NCBI RefSeq assembly: GCF_009687885.1
Contig: NZ_BLAF01000094.1
Coordinates: 1-32,083 of the forward strand
DNA: 32,083 bases
Origin: Acrocarpospora pleiomorpha
Lineage (GTDB): Bacteria > Actinomycetota > Actinomycetes > Streptosporangiales > Streptosporangiaceae
Direction of reading: 5' to 3'
Position 1 is the first letter of the stretch, and each line of letters begins with the position of its first letter. Below the pieces are notes generated by a model. It was not told where the DNA came from. It saw only the letters and a program-made list of their open reading frames with translations, and did not search any database. The position numbers and the translations under genes were made by a program. Below are positions 1 to 7,624 of this stretch, piece by piece.

Positions 1-1389
1 GGCGGGATCGGCGGTGAGGGTGGTGGCAGTCTGGGCGGCGGGTTCCGGGGCGGGGTCGTCGGCGACAGCCTGCGTGGCGGCTGCGGTGGCAGGCGGAGTG
101 ACGGGCTCCGTGGGGTTGGCGACAGCCTTGATGTCGGGCTCTGCCGTGGCAATCGCCTGAGCGTCGGGCTCTGCGGCAGGGGCGGTGACCGCCTGAGGGG
201 TTGGGCTGGTGGCGGGCTCGGGGGTGAGCTCGTCAGCTGCGCTGGTGGGTGCGTCGGCCGAGTTCGCTGGCAGGGGTGCGGCGGGCGAGATGGCAGCCGC
301 GGGCTTCTCGGCGGAAGGGTCGGGGGCCGCGACGAGGGCGGGTTCGAGGGCCGGGCTTGGGGGCGGGGTGGCGATTGAAGCGGCTGGCGCGGTGATTGGG
401 CTGGCAGGCGTGGTGGTTGGGTCGGCTGGGGTTCGTGGCTCTGGATTGGTGGGGGGTCCGGCGTTGGAATTGGGGTCGGTCTCCGGGGCCCGCTCAAGGT
501 GGGAAGGGGTGCTTGGCTCGTTGGGGGTACGGGCGGAGATCGGTGTGGGGGGAGCCGGTGGTTCCTGGTGGAAGGCCGCAGGGCGTACTGGTACGGGCAC
601 CGGCTGGGGAGCGGGGAGGGGGGTTGGGTCGGTGTAGGCGGGGCGCTGGGGGGGTGGCTGGAGGTAGGTGGGGTCGGTGAAGCCGCCGGGCTCCGCGTAG
701 GGGGCGACCGGCTCGGGCTCGAAGCGTGGCTCGAAGGACGGTACGGGTGCCAGCTTGCTGGCCAGGCGGGGGACGAAGGGGCGGACCGTCGCCTCCTCCT
801 GCGGGGGGTCGACGTATTCGGCGGCGGACAGGCGCATGGCCTCGTCGTCGTAGGGCGTGATGTGCCGCCGCCGCGGGTCGAAGAGCCACTCCGCGTGCCG
901 GGTGTGACCGTTCCACACGAAGCCCAGCTTGATCCGCCACAGGTTGTCGTCGCGCTTGCAGGAATCCCAGTCGATCTCGTCGGCGGGCACGCCGCGGCGG
1001 GTGAGGCGTTCGGCGACGAGCTCGCCGAGCGTCGGGCGGGGCGTGTTCTCGCCGGGGAGCCGGACGGCGACGCGCTGCGCCTGCTGGGCCACGTACTCGC
1101 GCTCCTGGAGCACAGGGCCCTCGAACCAGCGCACACGTTCGACCGGTATGCCGGCGGTGGCCGCGATCTCTTCCGCGGTCTCGCCGGCGCGGATGCGCGC
1201 CTGGATCTCCTTGGGACGCAACGGGCTCTCCACTTCGATCTCGTACTGGCCGAGACGGGAGAAGTTGCCGCGAACCGCAGCGCGGAGCCGATCGTCGACG
1301 GGCAGCGTGAACCGGGTGCCCCTTCCGGCCGTGGCCAGAACGAGGTAGGTGCCGTCCTCACTCACCGCGACGAGACGGAGCTCCTGCAT
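1..1389 (-). CDS. sepH: Septation protein SepH, N-terminal part (gene runs off the left edge)
   Basis: The minus frame is open from the ATG at 1389 to the window edge: at least 463 codons, stop not seen. The protein begins MQELRLVAVSEDGTYLVL, and residues 1-165 match the DUF3071 domain of actinobacterial SepH, including a helix-turn-helix-like part around residues 60-90 (PKEIQARIRAGETAEEIA). SepH is known to stimulate FtsZ filament assembly and to help Z-ring formation in Streptomyces and mycobacteria. After about residue 190 the chain becomes a long low-complexity Pro/Ala/Thr/Glu tail that is still running at the edge, so this protein looks longer than the 340-370 residues I recall for Streptomyces SepH. 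The start is preceded by a GAAGGGA purine stretch. A palindrome of the Crp type lies about 130 bp upstream. I am confident of the family; only the C-terminus is unknown. Confidence 0.93.
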   Translation of the reverse strand, partial: MQELRLVAVSEDGTYLVLATAGRGTRFTLPVDDRLRAAVRGNFSRLGQYEIEVESPLRPKEIQARIRAGETAEEIAATAGIPVERVRWFEGPVLQEREYVAQQAQRVAVRLPGENTPRPTLGELVAERLTRRGVPADEIDWDSCKRDDNLWRIKLGFVWNGHTRHAEWLFDPRRRHITPYDDEAMRLSAAEYVDPPQEEATVRPFVPRLASKLAPVPSFEPRFEPEPVAPYAEPGGFTDPTYLQPPPQRPAYTDPTPLPAPQPVPVPVRPAAFHQEPPAPPTPISARTPNEPSTPSHLERAPETDPNSNAGPPTNPEPRTPADPTTTPASPITAPAASIATPPPSPALEPALVAAPDPSAEKPAAAISPAAPLPANSADAPTSAADELTPEPATSPTPQAVTAPAAEPDAQAIATAEPDIKAVANPTEPVTPPATAAATQAVADDPAPEPAAQTATTLTADPA

Positions 1390-1515
1390 GCGAGTCCCTT
1401 CGTCGTCGAGCTGAAATCTTCCCCCGGACCCTTGAGTGTCTCGCGTGAGCCGGTTGCCTTCCAGCACCGTACCCGGCATGTCCGAACATCGCCTTCCCCA
1501 GGGGTGGGGGAGTCG

Positions 1516-1533
1516 ATGTGACGCCGGTCACAT
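1516..1533. promoter_or_regulatory. Crp/Fnr-type palindrome upstream of sepH
   Basis: The sequence ATGTGACGCCGGTCACAT has perfect 7-bp arms around a 4-bp centre and contains TGTGA-N6-TCACA, the classical Crp consensus. It also fits the looser GTG-N6-G-N-CAC form described for Streptomyces Crp. It lies between the stop of the subtilase gene and the start of sepH, 127-144 bp upstream of the sepH ATG. A terminator hairpin for the subtilase gene is the alternative, but the stem is not GC-rich and no T-tract follows on the minus strand. Confidence 0.5.
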
Positions 1534-1550
1534 TTGCCGCGTTTACCTTT

Positions 1551-2678
1551 CTACAGGCTGGCGGTGTTCAGCAAGCGATTAGGGGTCCTTCCCTGATTCT
1601 TCACAATGACGCCGCCCGTCGCGGTGGACTTGAGCCAAGTGAACAGAGAAGTGGGGGTCTCCGACTGGTTGGCGCCCAGCTTCAGCGCGGCCACTCCGGC
1701 CACGTAAGGCGAGGCCACCGAGGTGCCGCTGAGGCGGCGGAGGGTGTTGTCGGGCCAGGTGGAGACGATGTCGACGCCGGGGGCGTACAGATCGACGCAG
1801 CGTCCGTAATTGGAGAAAGGCGCGCGTTGGTCGCTTTCGTCCGAGGCGGCCACGCCGAAGACGCCGTACGCGGAGGCGGGCGAGGACCCGCACGCGTCGG
1901 CGCCCGCGTTGCCCGCCGCCGCGACCACCAGCACGCCGGATTTGACCAGAGCGGTGGTGGCGGTGTCCAAGGCCCGGGATCGGGGGCTGCCCAGCGAAAG
2001 GTTGGCGATCGACGGGCCTTCGGCGTTGGTCCGCACCCAGTCGAGCCCGGCGATCACGTCCGAGACCGTGCCGGTGCCGTCGCAGCCGAGCACCCGGACC
2101 GCCTGGATCCTGGCCGCCGGGGCCACCCCCACCCGCGCCCCGCCGACGATCCCGGCCACGTGGGTGCCGTGGCCGCTGCAGTCGTACCCGTCCCCGCCGG
2201 TGGCGTCGAAGGCGGCGGCGGCCCGCCCGCCGAACTCTCGGTGCGTGGCGTCGATGCCGGTGTCGATCACGTAGACGGTCACGCCGCGCCCGCTGCCGTG
2301 CGCCCCGAACCGCCCGTCCAGCGGGAGCTCCCGCTGGTTGAGCCGGTCGAGACCCCAGCTCACGTCCTGGGCCTCGACCAGGCGGTCGGGTTCGATGCCG
2401 GTCACCCGGCGGCTGGCCGACAGCTGGACCACCTGGTCGGGGCTGAGCCAGGCCACGAACCCGGGCAGGACCGCGGCGTAGTAGCGGGTGACGCGCAGCC
2501 GCGCCCCGAGCTCCCACGCGTCCCGCACGTCGCGGGTGGTCACGATATACGGCCTCAGCCCGTCGTCGACCGCTCGCCGCAGCGCCGCGACGCCACCCGG
2601 GGTCGCGGTCGCGAAGGCGGCCGTGGTGGCCAGCGCCGTCGCCACGGCGGCCGTCGGGTAGAGGCCGAACCGTCTCAT
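1551..2678 (-). CDS. Secreted subtilisin-like serine protease (peptidase S8) with I9-type propeptide
   Basis: The product has 375 residues. An N-terminal signal peptide (MRRFGLYPTAAVATALATTAAFATA) is followed by an inhibitor-I9-like propeptide to about residue 105 and the S8 catalytic domain from about 107. The catalytic triad is visible as Asp139 (VIDTGID), His170 (SGHGTHVAG) and Ser320 (GTSVASPYVAG); Asn257 in AAAGN is the expected oxyanion residue. Cysteines at 167, 199, 263 and 294 could form two disulfides, as in proteinase K/aqualysin-type exported enzymes. I chose the ATG at 2678 because GAGGAG lies about 8 nt upstream and the signal peptide starts there; a longer open frame reaches 2786 but adds a non-secretory leader. 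It is probably a single gene. The substrate is unknown; general extracellular protein digestion is likely. Confidence 0.93.
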   Translation of the reverse strand: MRRFGLYPTAAVATALATTAAFATATPGGVAALRRAVDDGLRPYIVTTRDVRDAWELGARLRVTRYYAAVLPGFVAWLSPDQVVQLSASRRVTGIEPDRLVEAQDVSWGLDRLNQRELPLDGRFGAHGSGRGVTVYVIDTGIDATHREFGGRAAAAFDATGGDGYDCSGHGTHVAGIVGGARVGVAPAARIQAVRVLGCDGTGTVSDVIAGLDWVRTNAEGPSIANLSLGSPRSRALDTATTALVKSGVLVVAAAGNAGADACGSSPASAYGVFGVAASDESDQRAPFSNYGRCVDLYAPGVDIVSTWPDNTLRRLSGTSVASPYVAGVAALKLGANQSETPTSLFTWLKSTATGGVIVKNQGRTPNRLLNTASL

Positions 2679-2794
2679 GCTCGTGCTCCTCGGCTTGGGG
2701 GGCCGGACGGCCCGCCCCCGCAATGTGCCGCCCGCGCGGAACACCGGTGGCGCGGGACACGCGCCCCCACCGCACTTTTTACCCACCCCTGGGT

Positions 2795-4069
2795 TTAGGG
2801 CAGCACACCCGCCAGATAGGCGTTGCCGAAGATCCGCTCCGGATCGAGTTCGTCCCGCAGTTTCGCGAAATCGGCGAACCTCGGATAGACCGTGGCCAGA
2901 TAGTCCGCGTCACGGGTGTGCAGCTTGCCCCAGTGCGGCCGCCCGCCCAGCCGCGTCATGATCTCCTCCACCGCGGCGAAATACTCCGGATTCGGGGTCG
3001 CCCGGTAGACATGGCAGGCGATGTAGGCGGACTCCCGCCCGTACGCGGTGGACAGCCACGCCCCCGACGGTGGCGTCACCCGGACCTCGATCGGGAACGA
3101 GATCCGCCACCCCATGCGCTCGACCAGGTCGCGGGTCTCGCGCAGGGCCTGGCCGAGATGCTCGCGCGGGATCGCGTACTCCATCTCCAGGAAGCGCACC
3201 TCCCGCACGCTGGTGAAGATCTTGTACGAGGTGTCCACCGACTCCGACGGGCTCAGCAGCCGCGCCGACACCCCGTTGATCCGCGGGATCGCCCCGGGAA
3301 ACCGGGCCCCGGCCGCACAGGCCAGCCCGAACAGCGTGTTCTCCAGGAACACGTTGTCCACCCAGTGCCGGACCGGGTTCGGCGGCGCGGCCGGTCCCGC
3401 GCTCCGGTTGTTCCGTTTGACCAGGCAGGTGTCGGTGTGCGGCAGCCAGAAGAAGTCGAGATGCTCGTTCTCGCCGGTGAGCGCGTCGAGGTCGTCGAGG
3501 ATGGCGCGGAACGACATCGGCTCGCGCCGGCTGCGCAGCAGGAACGACGGCTCCACCCGGAAGGTCACCGACGTCAGCACGCCCAGCGCGCCGAGCCCGA
3601 CCCGGGCCGCGTCGAACAGGTCGCCGTCCCGGACGGAGGTGATCGTCCCGTCGGCCAGCACCAGCTCCAGCTCGATGACCTGGTCGGCCAGCCCGCCGAT
3701 CTCGCGCCCGGTGCCGTGGGTGCCGGTCTGGATCGCGCCCGCCACGGTCTGCGCGGTGACGTCGCCCATGTTGGCCAGCGCCAGACCGCGCCGGTCCAGC
3801 TCCTGGTTGAGCACGTGCAGCGGCGTGCCCGCGGCCACCCGCACCCAGTCGTTGCCGTAGGCGAGGATGCCGGTCAGCGCGTTCGGCCGCAGCAGCAGCC
3901 CGCCGGTCAGCGCCACGCCGGTGAACGAGTGGCCGGTCCCGGCCATCCGGACCTGCTGCCCGGCTTTCGCCCCATCCCGTACGGCTTGCGCCACCTCCCC
4001 CGCCGACGCCGGAGTCCGGACCTCGGCGGGGACGACCGCCTGATTCCCCGCCCAGTTAACGAACCGCAT
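2795..4069 (-). CDS. FAD-linked sugar-lactone oxidoreductase (L-gulono-1,4-lactone dehydrogenase / ALO family)
   Basis: The product has 424 residues. An N-terminal FAD_binding_4 (VAO/PCMH) domain covers about residues 15-180, with the GTGHSFT motif at 44-50, where His47 is the usual site of covalent flavin attachment. A D-arabinono-lactone oxidase (ALO) domain runs to the C-terminus and carries the family motif HWGKLHT at about 379-385. From memory it closely resembles M. tuberculosis Rv1771 (L-gulono-1,4-lactone dehydrogenase) and is more distant from Streptomyces alditol oxidase, so oxidation of an aldonolactone is likely; the exact substrate cannot be read from sequence. The ATG at 4069 lies 15 nt after the MFS stop, no earlier in-frame start is possible because of an in-frame TGA, and no strong ribosome binding site is visible. 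Translation therefore may depend on the upstream MFS gene. Confidence 0.88.
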   Translation of the reverse strand: MRFVNWAGNQAVVPAEVRTPASAGEVAQAVRDGAKAGQQVRMAGTGHSFTGVALTGGLLLRPNALTGILAYGNDWVRVAAGTPLHVLNQELDRRGLALANMGDVTAQTVAGAIQTGTHGTGREIGGLADQVIELELVLADGTITSVRDGDLFDAARVGLGALGVLTSVTFRVEPSFLLRSRREPMSFRAILDDLDALTGENEHLDFFWLPHTDTCLVKRNNRSAGPAAPPNPVRHWVDNVFLENTLFGLACAAGARFPGAIPRINGVSARLLSPSESVDTSYKIFTSVREVRFLEMEYAIPREHLGQALRETRDLVERMGWRISFPIEVRVTPPSGAWLSTAYGRESAYIACHVYRATPNPEYFAAVEEIMTRLGGRPHWGKLHTRDADYLATVYPRFADFAKLRDELDPERIFGNAYLAGVLP

Positions 4070-4084
4070 GAAGATGAACGGTAC

Positions 4085-5284
4085 TCATGACCTGGTCTCC
4101 GAAGCCACCGGTGTCCGCAACCAGGACGAACCGGCAACCCCCACCAGCATCGCCAGCAGGGCGCACGCGTACGCGAACCCGTACGCGTTGGACGCCCCGT
4201 AACTATCGGTGAGATGCCCGCCCGCCCACGCCCCGACGGCCACCCCGAGCCCGATCGAGGTCAGCAGCCAGGCCATGCCCTCGGTCAGCTGCGCCGCCGG
4301 AACCAGCCGTTCGACCAGCGAGAACGTGGTGATCAGCGTCGGCGAGATGGCCAGCCCCGCGAAGAACAGCGCGACCGCCATCGTCGGCAGGCCACCCATG
4401 AGCAGCACCGGCGTGAACCCGGCCACGAACACGATCAGCCCCCGGACCAGGCGGCTGCGCAGGTCGATCTTCCAGTTGCGCGCGCCGTACCAGAGCCCGG
4501 AGACCATGCTGCCGCCGGAGATGGCGGCGAGCAGGAACCCGGCCGCGGCCTTGTTGCCCTGCTCCTCGGCGAAGGCGATGGTGACGATGTCCACGCAGCC
4601 GAAGACCGCGCCCATCGCCAGCATCACCGCGGACAGCAGCGCCACGCCGGGGATGGCGATCGGCGAGCCCTTGTTCTCCCGATGCCGGACGACCGGCGGC
4701 TCGGTGCCCTTGAGCAGCGCGAACGCCAGCGTGCCGCCCACGGTCAGGACGACCACCACGATCAGCCCGGCGTACACGTTGACGCTGGTGGCCAGCACGG
4801 CGGTGAACGCCGGGCCGGTCACGAAGATCACCTCGTCGGCGACCGACTCGAACGAGAACGCCGTGTGCAGCTTGCCCGAGTCCGACAGCAGGTGCGACCA
4901 GCGGGCCCGGACCATCGAGCCGAGCGAGGTGGCCGACGCCCCGGCGATCGCGCCCGACGCGAACAGCGTCCAGATGGGGGCGTGCGCGTGGGCGAGCAGC
5001 ATCAGCCCCGACAGCGCCACGCCGTGCACGAGGACGAACGGCACGAGGATCCTGGCCTGCCCGAACCGGTCCACCAATCGGCCCGAAAGGGGCGCGGCGA
5101 CGGCGAAGGCGAGCGACACGATGGCGGAGACGGCCCCCGCGGTCGCATAGGAACCGGTGATGGAGTGCACGAGCAGGGTGATGCCGATGCCGAGCATCGA
5201 CATCGGGATCCGCCCCACGAACCCCGCCAGCACAAACGATTTCGCCCCACGCGTGCTGAACAGCCCACGATACGGCCCGACCAT
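4085..5284 (-). CDS. MFS family transporter
   Basis: The product has 399 residues with about 12 hydrophobic membrane segments, typical of the major facilitator superfamily. The loop after the second helix carries a form of the MFS signature (SGRLVDRFGQAR, near residue 70). The general likeness is to actinobacterial drug or sugar efflux permeases of the DHA1 type; the substrate is unknown. I chose the ATG at 5284 (MVGPYRGLFST) because GAGAGGGG lies about 7 nt upstream and the family sequence starts there; the frame stays open back to an ATG at 5359 without a comparable ribosome binding site. It is the first gene of a minus-strand pair with the lactone oxidase (15-nt gap), so the transporter may move that enzyme's substrate or product. 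This link rests on co-orientation only. Confidence 0.9.
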   Translation of the reverse strand: MVGPYRGLFSTRGAKSFVLAGFVGRIPMSMLGIGITLLVHSITGSYATAGAVSAIVSLAFAVAAPLSGRLVDRFGQARILVPFVLVHGVALSGLMLLAHAHAPIWTLFASGAIAGASATSLGSMVRARWSHLLSDSGKLHTAFSFESVADEVIFVTGPAFTAVLATSVNVYAGLIVVVVLTVGGTLAFALLKGTEPPVVRHRENKGSPIAIPGVALLSAVMLAMGAVFGCVDIVTIAFAEEQGNKAAAGFLLAAISGGSMVSGLWYGARNWKIDLRSRLVRGLIVFVAGFTPVLLMGGLPTMAVALFFAGLAISPTLITTFSLVERLVPAAQLTEGMAWLLTSIGLGVAVGAWAGGHLTDSYGASNAYGFAYACALLAMLVGVAGSSWLRTPVASETRS

Positions 5285-5334
5285 GACAAAACCCCTCTCG
5301 CGCGCCCTGGGCACGATGTACTGCGTCCGGGCAC

Positions 5335-5350
5335 GCCGACCGGGGTCGGC
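5335..5350. promoter_or_regulatory. 16-bp palindrome upstream of the MFS gene
   Basis: GCCGACC-GG-GGTCGGC has perfect 7-bp arms and lies 51-66 bp upstream of the chosen MFS start, within the divergent region shared with the transglycosylase gene. It could be a repressor operator for the transporter. If the longer MFS start at 5359 were correct, it would be coding DNA. Confidence 0.3.
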
Positions 5351-5452
5351 TGCGGCCATGGGGGTGGCACGCGGACAGCTAGATCTTCCCCATTAGACCC
5401 TCCACGACCATGACGCACAGGCACGCCGGAAGGCAAGTGAGTTTTCCGCCGT

Positions 5453-5458
5453 TAAGCT
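5453..5458 (+). promoter_or_regulatory. -10 element of a leaderless promoter
   Basis: TAAGCT fits the actinobacterial TANNNT -10 consensus. Exactly 6 nt separate it from the GTG start at 5465, so transcription would begin at or next to the start codon. No Shine-Dalgarno sequence is present upstream of this start. Confidence 0.55.
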
Positions 5459-5464
5459 ACTAGC

Positions 5465-6622
5465 GTGAACCAGGTGTCCGATCTTCCCTGGCTCACGCCG
5501 CTTCGCGGGCTCGTGGCCGGTCTCGCCGTACTGATCACGGCGACCGTCTCCGCGGGCAGTGTGATCCTGCTCGTCCGTGGCGACACGGGCACGGAGGGCG
5601 AGACGGCGGTGGGCTCCCCCCGGCAGGCGCTGGTCCCCGACCGCACGCTGCCGTCGGCCCCGCCCGTCGTCGGCGGCCCCGGCGTCCAGGTGACGCCGCC
5701 GAGGCTGCTCGCCGTCGCCGCCGCCCAGGTCCCGGCGAAGGTCCTGCGTGACCTGGCCAAGGTCAAGAACGTGCAGAAGGTCGCGGTCGTGGACGGCGGA
5801 ACCGTCCGGGTGGCCGGCACCGGGCTGCGCCTGCTGGCCGTGGACCCCGCCCAGTTCCGCTCCTGGACCCCCAAGGTCGTGGCCGACCATCCGGCCGTGT
5901 GGAGCGCGCTGGCCCGGGGCGAGATCGTGGCCGACGCCGGCGTGATGAAACGGCTCGGCATGGTCCTGGGCGCGGAATACCAGCTCGACGGCGGCCCCCG
6001 GCTCCGCGTCGCCGCCTCGGCCGCGCTCGGCTTCCCCGGCGTGGACGGCCTGATCGGCAAGGAGCTGGGCGCCGAGCTCGGTTTCGCCTCCGGCGTGGTC
6101 GTCCTGGTCCACGGGCAGCACGTCAACCAGCAGCGCGTCCGCGACCTGCTCGGCGGCGACGCCCAGGTGGTCGCGGTCGGCGCCGAACCCACGCCCCGGC
6201 AGACCGCGGTGGCGGCCCGCCAGGTCCTGGTCGGCCGCCCCGACAGCTACCTGGAGCTCTACCAGCGCGGCGCCGGGGTCTGCCCCGGCCTGTCCTGGAC
6301 CGTGCTGGCCGCGATCGGCCAGGTCGAGAGCGGCCACGGCCAGAACAACGGCCCGTCCTCGGCGGGCGCGCTCGGCCCGATGCAGTTCATGCCCGCGACC
6401 TGGAAGGCGTACGGCGTGGACGGCGACGGCGACGGCGTCTCCGACATCTGGAGCGCCTACGACGCGGTGCCGTCGGCCGCCAACTACTTATGCGCCAACA
6501 AGGCCGGGCAGGGCGGCGAGCAGCTCAGGAAGGCCGTCTGGCACTACAACCATTCGTGGTCCTACGTCGACAAGGTGCTCAGCCTGTCGCAGGCGTACGC
6601 GCTGGCCTACCCGAACCAATGA
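5465..6622 (+). CDS. Membrane-anchored lytic transglycosylase (SLT domain)
   Basis: The product has 385 residues. One N-terminal membrane segment (about 12-38) is followed by a Pro-rich linker, a middle region of unknown fold (about 78-240) and a C-terminal transglycosylase SLT domain (about 262-380). The SLT catalytic glutamate is Glu288 in AAIGQVESGHG, followed by GALGPMQFMPATW and the C-terminal HYNHSWSYVDKVL motif. Cys273 and Cys343 may form a disulfide outside the cell. The enzyme is expected to cleave the MurNAc-GlcNAc bond of peptidoglycan, forming anhydro-muropeptides, at the outer face of the membrane. The GTG start looks leaderless (-10 box 6 nt upstream, no ribosome binding site). 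The last 44 bp overlap the convergent ferrochelatase gene. Confidence 0.9.
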   Translation: MNQVSDLPWLTPLRGLVAGLAVLITATVSAGSVILLVRGDTGTEGETAVGSPRQALVPDRTLPSAPPVVGGPGVQVTPPRLLAVAAAQVPAKVLRDLAKVKNVQKVAVVDGGTVRVAGTGLRLLAVDPAQFRSWTPKVVADHPAVWSALARGEIVADAGVMKRLGMVLGAEYQLDGGPRLRVAASAALGFPGVDGLIGKELGAELGFASGVVVLVHGQHVNQQRVRDLLGGDAQVVAVGAEPTPRQTAVAARQVLVGRPDSYLELYQRGAGVCPGLSWTVLAAIGQVESGHGQNNGPSSAGALGPMQFMPATWKAYGVDGDGDGVSDIWSAYDAVPSAANYLCANKAGQGGEQLRKAVWHYNHSWSYVDKVLSLSQAYALAYPNQ

Positions 6623-7553
6623 CGCAGCAGGTGGCCGGACAGGGGACCGGCTCAGGCTCGGCCATCAGCTCTTTGATCATCGAGACGAATCTGGGGTGGG
6701 TGCCCGCCGTGCCCGCCCGGGCCAGCAGCATGCCCAGCTCGTCGGCCTTGGCCGCCGCCTCGGTGTCCAGGTCGTACTTGACCTCCATGTGGTCGGAGAC
6801 GAACCCGATCGGCACCAGCACGACCGCCTCGGTCCCCTCGCGGCGCAGCTTCTCCAGGTGGTCGCAGACGTCCGGCTCCAGCCAGGGCACCTGCGGCGGC
6901 CCGCTGCGGCTCTGCCACACCAGATCGAAGTCGTCCGCCCCGACCGCCTTCGCGACCAGCGCCGACGCGGCCCGCAACTCGGCCTCGTAGGCCCCGCCCC
7001 CCGGCCCGGACGCGGCGGCCATCGACAGCGGGACGCTGTGCGCCGTGAACACCAGCCGCGCGTCCGCCCCCACCTCGGCCAGCGCCCCCCACGTGTGATC
7101 GGCCATAGCCGCGATGAACCCCGGGTGATCGTAGAAATGCCGCAGCTTCACCAGCCGCGGCGCGTCCGGCACCTCCGCCGTCGCCCGCGCGATGTCCTCG
7201 ATGTACTGCCGGCAGCTCGAATACGAGCTGGTCGCCGCCGTCGCGAACGCGGCCGCGTGGCGCACCCCGTCCGCCGCCATCTGCCGCACCGTGTCCGCCA
7301 GGTACGGATGCCAGTTCCGGTTCCCCCAGTACACCGGCACATCCACGACCTTCTCCAGTGCCGAGACCAGCTCCCGGCACTGCTGGTTGATCGGGCTGAC
7401 CCCGCCGAACCCCTGGTAGTGCGCCTCCACCTCCAGCAGCCGTTCGCGCGGCACCCCCCGCCCGCGCACGACGTTCTCCAGGAACGGCAACACGTCCTCC
7501 GGCCGCTCGGGACCGCCGAACGACACCACGACGAGCGCGTCATAATTCCCCAT
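6579..7553 (-). CDS. hemH: Ferrochelatase (coproporphyrin ferrochelatase type)
   Basis: The product has 324 residues and is ferrochelatase-like along its whole length: SFGGPERPEDVLPFLENV near the N-terminus, the metal-site His172 in FTAHSVPLSM, and Glu257 in PIGFVSDHMEVKYDLD. In actinobacteria the enzyme inserts Fe2+ into coproporphyrin III in the coproporphyrin-dependent haem pathway (CpfC). The C-terminus holds Cys305, Cys309 and Cys310 (CPATCC), and Cys114 or Cys230 could be a fourth ligand, consistent with the [2Fe-2S] cluster known for actinobacterial ferrochelatases. Its 3' end overlaps the convergent transglycosylase gene by 44 bp. The 71-bp gap to the divergent S9 peptidase must hold its promoter; a weak GGTGG precedes the ATG. 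Confidence 0.94.
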   Translation of the reverse strand: MGNYDALVVVSFGGPERPEDVLPFLENVVRGRGVPRERLLEVEAHYQGFGGVSPINQQCRELVSALEKVVDVPVYWGNRNWHPYLADTVRQMAADGVRHAAAFATAATSSYSSCRQYIEDIARATAEVPDAPRLVKLRHFYDHPGFIAAMADHTWGALAEVGADARLVFTAHSVPLSMAAASGPGGGAYEAELRAASALVAKAVGADDFDLVWQSRSGPPQVPWLEPDVCDHLEKLRREGTEAVVLVPIGFVSDHMEVKYDLDTEAAAKADELGMLLARAGTAGTHPRFVSMIKELMAEPEPVPCPATCCVIGSGRPARTPATG

Positions 7554-7612
7554 GCCACCAGCGTAGGCCGGGATCCCCCCGGTTCTCCTCTCGGTACGTG
7601 CCCGGCCGGGGG

Positions 7613-7618
7613 TAGGTT
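7613..7618 (+). promoter_or_regulatory. -10 element of a leaderless promoter
   Basis: TAGGTT matches TANNNT and lies 6 nt before the ATG at 7625. The spacing fits transcription starting at the A of the start codon. A G-rich stretch sits just upstream but too far away to be a clear ribosome binding site. No good -35 box is visible. Confidence 0.5.
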
Positions 7619-7624
7619 CGGACG

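Noticed and set aside
499..1521. 340-codon plus-strand frame over sepH
   Set aside because: It is the complement of the sepH reading frame; sepH has a recognisable DUF3071 domain and this frame does not.
2679..2794. Terminator hairpins between the lactone oxidase and subtilase genes (for example ACCCACCCCTGGGT)
   Set aside because: The stems are short and there is no T-tract in the right direction on the minus strand; too weak to list as a feature.
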